From: Heterotrichella gracilis
Lineage: Eukaryota > Sar > Xanthophyceae > Tribonematales > Xanthonemataceae
DNA: 64,000 nucleotides
Direction of reading: 5' to 3'
Assembly (NCBI GenBank): GCA_032358255.1
Contig: JAULBX010016526.1
Location: 16,805-80,804, forward strand
The position numbers and the translations under genes are program-made. The notes beneath the pieces are model-generated. The model ran no database searches and was not told the origin of the DNA. It saw only the letters and a list, made by a program, of their open reading frames with translations. Positions 1 through 12,000 of this stretch are shown one piece after another (position 1 is the first letter of the stretch; each line of letters opens with the position of its first letter).

Positions 1-3000
1 CTGTGTGTCGGTGACTCGGATGAAGGTGAGCTCATCCCCGGGGGGCGGGCCGGCAGGGCGCTTGGGATCAGGGCAGAAGGTGTACTGGATCCTGGGGATG
101 GGGGTTGGGACCAGAGATTAGGGTTTGTTTACTGCTGCTTTGATGCGGGCAATGGCACTGCCTCTGTGTGTGTGCCATGGTATTGCCAGAGGGAGCTGTA
201 GAGCAGTGGATACCAATTCAAGGGGAGAGGGGTGCATATGGACACAGCATTGCAAAGCCAGCTTGGCTCAGGAGACCTGTCCTTGACCCAAAAACCCCAT
301 GCAACTCCAATCCTTACCTTGACCCAGTAGTTTAGATGGTTGGTGACCCTACACTAGTGGCCCCTGTCTAAACCCTCAACTGAATCCTCAACCCAAATCC
401 TCAAACCAGATTCGCTGGTTAGGAGTACAATAGTTACAGGATGAAACCCTACTGGTGACCCCTGCCCCAACCCAGCAGCCCCCACCAACTCACTTTGGGA
501 AGAACCTTGCACACATGAAGTGGTAGAAGAATGGGTTGAACCTGCTCTTCACACCCGCAAACACGCAGCCGTCTGTCTCGCTGGTCACCGCCCCCGTGTA
601 GATGGCGGTGGCGAAGCGGTACTGGAACTCTATGAACAGCACGCTGGACGAGGTGGGGGACCAGTTCCACACCTGCAGGAGGGGAGAGGTGTACGGGGTC
701 AGAGCATGACATGATCAGGTTCAGATCCGCGCATCGTGAGGACAATAGTGTTGTGTTCATTTCAGAAGCATGTGCCGTGGTCAACCCTGAATGGCTATAC
801 TTTTAAATTAATATACTTTTAAGAATATATATTCTTAATACGAATTTTGAACAGTCCAATTGAGGAGTGCACATGTTCGGCCCAGGCCAGGAAAGGATCA
901 AAAATAAAAGTACGGCATCCCAGAGAGAAGTGCATAGGTGTCCTCTAGGGTGGTACATACCCTAACCTAGGTTTCTCACACACGTCTCATAGGCATATCA
1001 TAGGTCACTGAGAGTCTCATAGCCATCTCATGCCTGTGTGGAGAACTGCAAACCCTACCCTAGGGTCCTCACCTGGTACTCTGCCTGCACCTGCAGGTCG
1101 CCTGCCGCATCCACCTTCGTGTTGTAGGCTACAAGCTTCACCTTGTACCCCGCCTTGGCGCCTGGTGCAAGGTTGATGGCCAGGCCGGCAGCGGGCAGGC
1201 TCTTGGTCCTGATGAAGATCTCGGGGATCTGCGTGGGGGAAACTAGTTTAGGGTTTGTGGTTTAGGGTTTTGGTTGAGGGACCAGGGGTCTAGGGGGCAG
1301 GGTGTAGTTGCTGTACCAGGTGTAATGTTCACCTTGGGAATCTGCTGGGAGGGGACTAGCATGCATTGGGGATAAGGGTACATTTCCATTTGGCGGTGCG
1401 CCCCTTTCCAATTTAATGTGTACATGTTCCATGCTGTATTTTCACAGATGGGGCTTACTTGATTTAATTACAATCCACCATAACTTTATCACACCAGCAA
1501 TTCTCACCACAAGAGAATTTCTAAAGAATTTCTTTTCTTAGAGCTACTGAAACCGTTCAGAGGTAGCACCCACCTCCAGTACGTCAGCAATCTTCCTTGC
1601 CCCATAGAACAGGTCGGTGACGCGCATGGCGTTGGCTGCGCCTGTGTCAACGTTCATGGTCCAACCAGCGCCGGCTGCAGGCAAGGGAGGTGCATGGAAT
1701 GAGGGGTGTGTGGGTAGGTGACAAGTGGAGTGGAGTGGGTGGATGGCCTGCTAGTGCGATTGCACTGCAAGAGATGGAAGCAGGTGCAGCAGCACTCGTA
1801 CCTGACAGGACAGCGTTGTTGTGGTTGGTGGCGGGTGTGAAGAGGCACAGGGGTGACATGGTGGGGGTCATGTCAGGCGCAGGGTGAAACACCATGATAC
1901 AACATGCGCGCGTGGCACTCACCGACAGCGTTGTTGGCAGCCTTGATCTCAGGCTTATCACATGCGGGACCAAGGGGAGGGGAAGGTGGTGGGGGTGCCG
2001 GTGGTGGGGGTGATGGGGATGGCGGTGGTGGCGGACGTGGTGGTGGTGGAGGGCGTGGTGGTGGTGGAGGGCGAGGAGGGGGTTTGGGGCTGGGTGGCTT
2101 GGGTGGGTTGGGTGGCGGGGGTTTAGGGCTGGGAGGCTTGGGCGATGGTCGTGGTGGGGGTTTGGGGGGTGGGGGACTGGGAGATGGCGGTGGTGGTGGC
2201 CGTGGCGAGGGTGGTGGGGGTTTGGGGCTTGGGGGCTTGGGGGATGGTCTTGGTGGCGGCTTTGGTGAAGGTGGTGGGCGTGGTGGTTTGGGTGGTGGCT
2301 TGGGTGATGGCGCGGGTGGTGGAGGTGATGGGCTAGGTGGTGAGGGGTTGGGTGGTGGAGGCGATGGGCTGGGCGGTGAGGGGGTGGGTGATGGCGGTGA
2401 GGGGCTTGTGGGTGAAGGGGAAGGGCTGGAAGGTGAAGATGGGGGTGAGGGAGAAGGGGGCCTTGGGCTGGGTGGTGGGGTTGGTGATGGGGGGCTGGGA
2501 CTCTTTGGAGATGGCGGGCTGGGGCTAGGTGATGGTGACGGGGATGGCGGGTTGGGGCTTGGTGATGGGGATGGGGGGTTGGGGCTTGGAGATGGTGACG
2601 GGGATGGTGACGGGCTCGGGGATGGCGAATTGGGGCTTGGTGATGGGGATGGTGGGTTGGGGCTAGGTGATGGGGACGGGGATGGTGATGGGCTCGGGGA
2701 TGGTGACGGGCTTGGGCTTGGGGATGGGCTTGGGGACGGCGATGGTGATGGGCTTGGGCTTGGGCTTGGAGATGGTGATGGGCTTGGGGAGGGGGAGTCG
2801 GGTGAAGGCGACCAATCAGGCGATGGGGATGGCGAATCATCTGGGGAAGGTGACCAGTCCGGCGATGGGGATGGGGAGTCATCTGGGGATGGCGACCAGT
2901 CAGGCGATGGGGAGGGGGAGTCATCTGGGGATGGCGACCAGTCAGGCGATGGGGAGGGGGAGTCATCTGGGGATGGTGACCAATCAGGCGATGGGGAGGG

Positions 3001-6000
3001 TGAGTCATCTGGGGAAGGAGACCAATCCGGTGATGGAGAAGGGGAATCATCTGGGGATGGCGACCAATCAGGCGATGGGGAGGGGGAATCGTCTGGGGAT
3101 GGTGACCAATCAGGTGACGGGGATGGCGAATCATCTGGGGATGGAGACCAATCAGGCGATGGGGAGGGTGAGTCGTCAGGCGACGGCGACCAGTCCGGTG
3201 ATGGGGATGGTGAGTCGTCAGGCGACGGCGACCAGTCCGGTGATGGGGATGGTGAATCATCTGGGGATGGCGACCAATCAGGCGATGGGGACGGTGAGTC
3301 ATCTGGGGAAGGTGATGGGGACGGGGAATCGTCTGGTGATGGCGACCAATCCGGGCTCGGTGGTGGGCTGTCGTAGGAGGGGGACGGAGGGCTGTAGTCG
3401 GGAGGGGAGGGCGATTCTGGTGAGGGTGGTGGGATAGGTGGTGGGGTAGGTGGGGGTGACAGTGGCGGCGGGAATGGCGGCGGGAAGCTGCAGCAGAGTG
3501 TGAGGTAGCCGCTGAGGGAGCCCGCTGAAAGGCACCACTTCCATGGGGGCCATGTTTTGGAGTACAGGTTGGCGGACTTGCTGCCTATGGGGGTGGAGAT
3601 GCTGGCGGTGACCTGAGGGGGGGAAGGGGCGAGAGTAAGTAACAGTGCACACAGTATACAGCAGTGGGTTGGTGGTTGGGTGGGATCATGTGGCGGCATG
3701 ATGCAGCAACATGCAGCAACTTGAAGCAGCAACATGCAGCCACATGCATGCAGCAGCTTGTCACTCTGCGGTGGCATGCAGGCTTGAAGCTGCAACGCCC
3801 TGTGGCGCAGGGTTACAATGCCATGCAGTTGCCAACTCGAGTTGGGATCCCTTGCAGCGCATGCACAGGTACTCACCGCGAGTGATGGCGTGACGGTGAG
3901 CAGCGCCTTGATGTCGTCCTTGTTGGCACAGGAATCGCAGAAGTCCTTGTCTGTCGAGGGGATGGTGAGGTCCCCCGCCAGGGTGATGGGCACAGCCACA
4001 AAGGTGGCGCCGATGAGGTTGAGGCGGCCGATTTTGGGGTGGCCAAGGTCCAGGGCGTGGGTGATGGCGGGGGTGAGGGTGGCGCTCAGTGTGGCCTGGG
4101 AAAGGGAGAATTCATCTATGAGAATAGAGTGAAATGGGGGAGTTTGGACCCTGGCAAGGGCTTTCTTATGCTGCATGCATGTGGAGCGAGGGCACGGCTG
4201 GGACAGGAGTCAGGGTGAGGGGAGGGCCCCTCCGGGTGAGGAAGGGCTTCACTTGTGCGGGTTCTTTTGGTGATAGTGCATGCATCATTATACAGGGTTA
4301 CAAGAGTTCCACTTGCACAGCGCGTAGGGTATTTGTGCCCTAAGAGAGGGTTCTACTACGGTGGTCACATGCAGCAGGAGACATGTGCACACTTGCGCAA
4401 ATGGTCATGCATGGGCACTGGCCAGCCTGTGATGGCAGGCCTTATTGGACAACAATTGTACCCTTAGGTTAGATTGTATATTGCTATGCTCAGAGGTTTG
4501 TGCTCCCTACACCAGGGTTCATGTCAACACCCTAATGAAGGGTTTGTGTTCCTCACCGAGCACCCTGAGCTGTAGTCCTTGATCTCCTGCGGGCTGAAGC
4601 TGACCCCAAAGTCCACGTACGCCCCCCTTGAGGTGCTGAACCCTAGGGCTGCGCGGCCGCTGGAGGTGGCCTGGTAACCCCATGTGGCGGTCACATGGGC
4701 CTTCATGGACCAGGACACATCTAGATCGAGCTGCAGGGCAAGTGCGGGGTGTTAGAGAATTCCTGAGGAAGGAACACAACTAAGAATCCCCTTGAATATT
4801 CCCAGGTGGTATACATTGCTGAAACTCGGCAGCTCCCAGTGCGATGCGCAATGCACTCAAGCGTTCACATGTGTGATGTGATGCATGCAGCAGCCAACCT
4901 ATCATGTACGTAATGGAGCTTTCAAAGCACTTGCATTATAACTGTGACAATTCATTTGATCGACTGAAACATCAACATCAGTGCCAACGCCCTGTCCTAC
5001 TTCCCCTTCATTTCCCCGCACCCACCTTGAAAGCCGCCTCGTATGTGAATGGGATGGGGATGGGCACGAACCACACCGTGATCCACACGTTCCAGCTATA
5101 AGTGTAGAGAGACTTCTGTATGAGGGTCTTGGAGTAGGAGCCGTCCACATCCACGCTCACGCTTGCGGTCAGCTTGGCACCCACGGTGAGTGAGGCTGAG
5201 CCGTACAGCTCGGCAAACCAGCTGTCGTCCTTCTGGCTGCAGGGGGGAGAGGTGGATTTTTGTTGGTCAGAAGGGGAGGGTAGGGGAGGCTGGGGATGCA
5301 AGCGTACATTTCAGGAGGTTGCTGGTTAGAATTAAGGTATCATGTGGTGCATGCAACCTGAAGTTGAAGCCAAAGGCAAAGGTGCATGTGGCCGGCTGCT
5401 GATGGGCCCCAACCCACTGCAATGCAATGCGCTTGCATATACATATTATGTTTTTCAAGCTAGTAACATGCGCCACTGCCAGGTGAATGCGTTACAAAGA
5501 CTGAAGGCAATTATCAGTATAATACAATAATGTATCCTATTTTATATGATTTGAAATCCTAGATATATATAAAAATGTGTTGAATCACGGGAGCTGAGAT
5601 GCCAAGCGAGTTGCCCATGAACCCTGACAGGACAAATGCACCCTAACCTAGCTGGACACGCAGCCACAGGCCTAGGGCAGTGGCGGCCATCACCCACCTG
5701 ACTGCAAATCCAAACCCTGGCGTAAACTCAAAGATCGGCTCAAAGGTGACCCCAGCAGCCAGCGTGACGGTGGTACCCGCAGCGCTGGCAGTGAAGCTGG
5801 CTTGCTCCATGCGTCGCCGCTTGCCAGAGTGCGCCAGCGCCGCCCTGTAGGCGGGGTGCTGGCGGGCGGTGTAGTGGTGGGGTGTGGCCAGGGAATAGGG
5901 GTCATCGTGGGAGTCAAGGAGGTGGCGGCGCACGGATGGGGATGGGGATGGGGAGGGGGAGGGGGAGGGGGACGGCAGGGTGTCATTGGTGGTGGTGTTG

Positions 6001-7093
6001 CTGGCTGCAGGGAGCGGCAAGGGGGTGTGTTAGTGGGGAGAACGCGGGGGCCACATGACACTTGATGACACAAAGCACTGCTGTTTGGAGGTCAAGGCAG
6101 GCCTGCTGGGGTTGCACTGGATCAAGATGGGTGTGGGATAAACCCTTGGCTAGCGTTCCAGGTTGTGCACATGGCATCAGTGGCAGCAAGCCATGTGGTG
6201 TATGGTGTACAGAAGGTGGAGGCTGTTCAAGAGATGCACCACGCACCACGGGGTCAAAGGGGTTTCAGGTTCAAGGGGCAGGGTTTATGTTCAAAGCTTA
6301 AGCTTTCAGGGTTTGGGTTCAAGGGGGGGGGCACTTACGGGAATCCTGGATGTTTGTCACGTTGGCCGTGAACTCCTGGAAGAAGTAGGTCAGGTTGTTG
6401 GCGCCCGTGAAGGTCAGGTCGACCACCCAGGACAGGCCATCGCTGCTGCTGGACACCGCGTCCACAGCACCGAAGATGGAGCAGCTCTGTGCGGCCACGT
6501 AGCCCAGCAGCTTGTCCCCTGAGGCCAGGTCCGTCGCCACGTTGGCGTCGTTGGTCTTGGGAAGAACCATCTGGGTGGAGGAGCACGAGGTGAAGGTCTG
6601 CACTGGGTTGACCACCTTGACGTTGGGCTGGAGCACGTAGCCTGAGGACAGGGGCCAGGAGGGGAGTCAGTGTTTGCTCTTGCAGGGATTATGCGTCTAG
6701 ATCTAGTAGCTGGGATGGGGTGATGCTGGAGGGCCTAGACCATTTTGCGGGGATACCTTGTGCGTATGCTGGTCATAGCAGCAACTACACACACCCGCAA
6801 GGGGCAGGTTGGCATGTGTGCACACACATGTAGCCAAAGGGCATCAATCACTGACTGCAAACTTGTTGACTAAAAACCAAGTAGCCTGGTGGTGTGATTG
6901 GTGCTGTCCTAGAATGTAGAAAGACTGGGTACCAGGTGCACTTGCCTGATCCGGTGAGTGTGGGTGGGGTACAAAAGGTGGGGGTGGGCGACTGCGGCCC
7001 TGCGGCAGTGCTCCAGGGGCAGGTGGTGGCCTGCGCCAATCCCAGGGATGCAGCGACCAGCGCCACGGCCAGCAGGACTCGGGCTTGCGAGCC
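1..7093 (-). CDS. secreted hydroxyproline-rich (SP-repeat) glycoprotein, partial
   Basis: Large secreted wall or matrix-type protein whose 3' end lies beyond the left edge. Exons, in transcript order: 6946-7093, 6339-6641, 5698-6004, 5026-5236, 4557-4730, 3877-4095, 1923-3612, 1574-1674, 1073-1228, 494-672, 1-91 (open). Phases join in one frame (about 1,193 codons). The first exon seen encodes a hydrophobic signal-peptide core (ARVLLAVALVAASLGLAQA). It has no in-frame ATG after its acceptor, so a short start exon must lie upstream; I could not place it. Two Cys-containing globular parts flank a roughly 480-residue Ser-Pro linker with DWSPSPDDSPSPSP repeats, then (SP)n and KPPP/PPPP tracts. 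Such (SP)n runs are typical substrates for prolyl hydroxylation and O-glycosylation in volvocine walls. I do not recognise the globular domains, and a clear pherophorin signature was not seen. The intron 6642-6945 appears to use a GC donor. Confidence 0.75.
2805..3355 (-). repeat. 42-bp in-frame minisatellite coding 14-residue SP repeats
   Basis: The Asp-Trp codon pair recurs exactly every 42 bp from 2810 to 3272 (12 copies), then once more at 3344 after a 72-bp interval. Each unit encodes DWSPSPDDSPSPSP. Copies differ mainly at third codon positions, so the peptide is conserved while the DNA drifts. The repeat forms the first part of the hydroxyproline-rich linker. A non-periodic (SP)n tract follows on the coding strand from about 2800 down to 2500. 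Confidence 0.95.
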
Positions 7094-9041
7094 CTGCGTA
7101 GCACAGAGGGAGATTAGTTCATGATGCCAGTAGCGGGTCTGCGGGTTGGCGCGGCGTTGCAACTGGGAAGTTTGACCCAAATAGGCATATGGTTCGCTCG
7201 GCTCAAGCAGTCACGCTACACGAACCACACCCCGGTAACCGTGGAAACTGGGAGCCCTGGTAACGCGCAATTTTACAGCGGCGAGGGGTGGTGCTGGTGT
7301 GCTGAGAATCGCGCAGACTGTGCACCCTGCGCAGGCCTGCTACCGCAGTCGTAACGTGGCATGCAGCGGCGTCGACGTTCCGCTAGCGAGTCCCAAAAAC
7401 ATGTTGAGCACACGCGGGTATAACTTGCGACGGAGATGTTTGGGAATTTATACACAAAGATACTGGCATCAAGTGGCAGGTGTCGGCCAAGACCCAAAAC
7501 ATGGACCCCATGTTGTGCTGGCGTCACTGATCTGGATCGCGCGAGCACGGCCTCCGCTTTCGGAGCAGTCAGCCAGCAGCACTCTGTGTGTGCGTAGTTC
7601 TATCCGTTAAAGAGAGTCGCGTTGTAGTTAATAGACTGACCGAGGTCTTGCTGTTATACTACGAGACGAGATACCCACAGGGGGTAGACATGCCGCACTA
7701 ACCATGGCATGCGCGGCACCAAACACACCCAGCTGTGCGAGTAAACCACAAAACGACACGGTACCTTGTGTCCGGGATACAATGTGATGTAACCATACCT
7801 GCTGGTGGTGTTTTGCGTCCATAGGGAGCTGCATTCAAGCTGCTTCGGCATGCGCCATGGGGGGAGGAAGCTTCCCAATTGCACGTGGTGATGCACCAGG
7901 CTGGGGGCACTGGAAGGGCTAGGATGCAGTTTTTCCTGCGCCAACAGCACCGTGATGGCTGTTATTTGCCCTAATTAACATGTTCAGAGGGTTTGAGCGA
8001 CTCTGCTGGTGCTTTGCGCGTGTGCAGGCACAAGGCATGTGTGCATGCAACCTGTGCATGCAATGCCAGAATCGTGCTATTGTACAGCTCCCTACCCACT
8101 GCTATGGCACTAACCACTAGCACCAACCAACCTTGAGGAAATGGCGATCACAGTGCCGGCCGTGAGCGTCAGCCAGTCTCGAACTGTTCTCGGGGTCTGC
8201 CAAACTGTGCTGACAGCAGCAATGCACACCATGCTCATATAGTAACGTTTTTCAAACACAAACGAGGGCTCTGCGCGTCGGTGCCGGTGCTACCGAGACC
8301 ACTTGAAGCGGACCGTTTCCGGACAAACCCAGCGCCTCCAAAGGACGTCGAAGCTGCCATATCCGGCACAAACACCACCATTCCAGGCCACCGAATCGGC
8401 CTGTGTCAGACAAATTTGCTGACGTCACGCCCAACCTCGTCCCCATCGTGCAAATGCCTGGGGCAGTGATGGGGATGCAGATATGCTAGACGATGCAAAA
8501 ATTGCTGCTGGAATCAATCTGGTCTTCGCCTGGTATCGCCTCAGCCCCTTGCAGTTCGAACAAATGAATGCTTGCATGTTGGGTGGCATTATGCGCACAC
8601 ACTGGCAGTCCTGGCAAGTGACGCACTGCGCAGCTCAGCGGCCTGCAATGCATATCATACATGGCATATCTCGCCTGGTTCCCGTTGCGGCCCACTGCGT
8701 GTCCACGTAGGATGCAGCCCTGCCAATCCCCAGTAGACCCTCTCGGGGACCACGGCGGCGCCATCGTCCCCAGGAGGCCTACGTATGGTACCGCCACCTG
8801 ACAGAGGATTGGAACCCACCACCCTCCCCAATGGGCACCATGGATGCGCAGGTATGCTTGGTGCATACAATGTACCGTATGCTGCTCTACACCCTTTTCC
8901 TCCACCACCAGTGTAGCCACCTCACATGCAGGTCAATGACATGGCATCACCCGCATGCCTCCACGCGCACAAGGGGTGGTACATGGGGCGAGGATGTGTC
9001 CACATGCGCACAGCACCATGCCCACTCAACCATTCCACCCC
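7094..9041. other. 1.9-kb stretch without a recognised gene
   Basis: Lies between the first recognised exon of the hydroxyproline-rich gene and the ZW10 stop codon. It should contain the missing start exon and promoter of the former and the 3' UTR of the latter. Open frames here are short, lack family-like segments and have no matching splice structure. No tRNA-like fold or long repeat was seen. Confidence 0.5.
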
Positions 9042-12000
9042 TCATGCACCCGCCCCCCTGCGCAGCACCTCCAGCACCCCCTGCCGCGCCTCTGTGGGCT
9101 CAAACAGGGCGCTGACCAGCGCAGCCGCCTCAGCCGCTGACACCCCCGCCTGGGTCAGCCTGCCATCCTCCCACCACCCCTGGATGGCCGCAAGCCGCGC
9201 ACTCATCAGGGCAAGCACAGCCTGCACAATAGAGACACGAGAAACCGTTAATCAACACGCCATGCGAACATGGAACAGCCAATGCGCACGTGAATCAAAA
9301 CCTATCAGGGTCTGCCACGACCTATGCTAGTGGCAATGCGCCTCTGTGTCTGGATGACATGGGCGCTGGTCACATCATGCGTCGCAAACACTATGGTATG
9401 CTTGACGTGGCGAATGATGGTGCAGCACCACAATCCCCCTACCCCAACCTGAACGATGCACCCCCACCTTGAGCTTCAGCACAGGCGGTGCATACTGCCT
9501 GATCAGCGCCTCATCACCATCCCCGCCCTGTGCCGCCTCCCCACCCTGCGCGCGCAGCAGCGGCCCCGCCGCCTCCACCAGCGGGGCCAGCACCCTGGGC
9601 AGGTCCTCGCTCTCCTCCACGCTGATGTCAGCAAGGCTCAGGACACTGCCTGCGCAAGTGGGACGCTGACGTCAGCGAACATCACGCTGATGTCAGCAAG
9701 GCTAGGACACAGCCACAGCGGCAGGATGCTGTGCTCACATGGGACCAGCGAGTGGCTGTACGGTACCACGAGCTCAATAAACCCTAAAGCTTAACCCCAG
9801 CAGATTGCATGCAGCAACAAATCATACGTAGAGGTGCCAACCCCAAGAGTAATACGATTAATGACGCAGGGTGTTTGTACCAGATGCCTGTGGGCGTAAC
9901 CCTATCATGGTATCCATCCACCCACGTGCTCCACCCCGCACCTGCCACATGCGCCGCCACCTCCCCCACCACCTCCCCTACCAGCCGCCGGTACTCTCCC
10001 AGCGCCAGCACCCCCACCAGCCCCTTGCGCAGCCCAGTCAGGTGGTGCACCAGCCGCTGCACTGCACGCCGGGCAGCCAGGCCGCGCTGGGCATCTGTGA
10101 GTCTCCTGAACAGGTCTGCGCCCTCCACCATGTGCAGGGCCTCCTGGCTTTGAAGCTCGGCCTGGAAGGAGGAGTGGCAGTAGGGTTTAGGGTTTAGGGT
10201 TTATGTTTAATGATGTAATGTGTCATGCTCAACATGACAGTCAAATGTCAGCCTTAGGGTTGGGGTTGGTGTCATCAATGGCGTGCACTTTCTGCCCACT
10301 TTGTGCACCTACAGAGTACACAACAATCACGTGCAATAGATGTTCACCTGTGCCTGTATCACCCCCGCCGCCTCCCGCCGCAGCTGCTGCGCCGCCCCCA
10401 GCCAGTGCACCCCCTGCCCCACCAGCTCCTGCAGGCGCGGCCGGTACGCCAGCGGCACCAGCATCAGGTGCTGGGCGATGCGCAGGAGGTCGTTGTGGAA
10501 CAGGGCAGCCACCAGGGGCACCTGCAGCTGCTGCGCCTGGAGGGTGGTGGGCAGGGTGGCGAACAGGGAGGCGGCTTGGGGGATGGTGGCGCACACGCTG
10601 GCGGCAAGCTGGGGGCTGCCTGCGGGGCGGGGGTGGGTGATTGAAACGGGTGTGTAGGGGGGTGATTTGCACAGCGATGTGCCCTGGCTTTGGGGGTATG
10701 AGGGCCTTCAGGATCGCTATGGAAACGCGTAGCAGTTGCGGGTTTGTCGTGCTAGTACCCAGCCAGGCCCAAGTGTACGGTGCTCTAGGTACTGGGCAGG
10801 CAGGCCGCTACATGCATGACCTTGCGCCCCACCCCCGCACCTGATTCGCACGCCAGCGCCAGGTGGCGGTGCAGGATAGATACAAACTCCTCAGCTGCCC
10901 CCGACACGCACATCACACACTCACTGCCAGTGCTCTGCTCAGATGAAGCGTCACCTGCACACGGCAATCAGCTCACCAGACTGCGCACCAGGGGTAGGTT
11001 GCAAGTCAATGCACATGTGACCCAGCGCATGCAAACTCTAAACCCTAAACTCTGTGTTCACTGCATTATAGTTTTCAATCGGTTTTTGTGTGTATTATTA
11101 TAATATTGATATGTATTAATCCGTTTTTTTACCTGCCAATAGCATATGTAAATGTATATGCTCCAAAAACGCAGCTTTTCCTCGAATTGGACTAAATAAA
11201 TCTGGTGCATAATGCTACGACCAACCAGGCCAGCTTCACCATGAGTCAAGTCACAACGCATAAAGACTAGGCACGCCGCACCTTGCAGACCCTCCTCCAG
11301 GGTTGGGAAGATGCTGGCCGCAACCTGCACCGGCTCCCAGGCATTGCCCAGCACCGCTGCCCGCACCTCACCCAGCAGGCCACCCGCCCGCTGCTGCATG
11401 GCCCCCGCAAGCACACACGCCACGTGGCCCCCCACCAAACCCCCACCCGGCGCCAGCCCACTGGCCACGGCCCGGGCCTCAAACGCAGCCGCGCGCGCAG
11501 CTAGCGCCTCCAACCGCTGCAGGTCAGGACCCACACCCTCCAACTCCGCATTTGCATGACCTCCTGGATTTGATCCCGCCGCGCCCTCCGCCCCACCCGC
11601 CGCTGGTTCCGGGTTTGACCCCGCCGCCTCCATCTCAGGATCCAGCATGATCTGGATGTACAGGTTGGCCACACCAGGCCACACCAGCGCACCCAGTTGG
11701 GCCAAGTAGTGCGGGTCGCGCTCCAGACACCTGTCTGCCACAAAGTGCAGGCAGGCCACGATGTTGTCCTCAACAGACTGGAGCCCCGGGGAAAGGGGAG
11801 AGGCGTCGTCGTCTGGCGGCGTGATGCGCAGCACGCACTGCTGGCCCTCCTCCCCCGCGGGGGTGATGCTAATCCCCACCCTGGCGCCTGGGGACTCCAT
11901 CAAGGGGAGGAACACGCGGTCAACCAGGTGGGCAGCCGAGTCACGCAGGAATGGCTCCTCGCCCCCCACCTTGGCCAGGGCGCGCAAGAGCCCGGGGATG

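Noticed and set aside
1647-3302. 551-codon minus-strand His/Pro-rich open frame
   Set aside because: Alternate frame of the same repeat; the SP frame is supported by phases of all flanking exons.
2805-3355. Regular repeat spacing resembling a CRISPR array
   Set aside because: Units are contiguous, in frame and coding, with no unique spacers.
1904-3376. 490-codon plus-strand Gly/Asp-rich open frame
   Set aside because: It is the antisense shadow of the Ser-Pro repeat exon; low complexity, no splice or start context of its own.
8540-8575. GTTCGAA resembling a tRNA T-loop
   Set aside because: No matching acceptor stem, D-arm or anticodon arm around it on either strand.
11058-11281. C-terminal extension of the long ZW10 exon into AT-rich sequence
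   Set aside because: A good donor at 11281 followed by phase-compatible exon 7 gives the full ZW10 C-terminus; the extension is intron.
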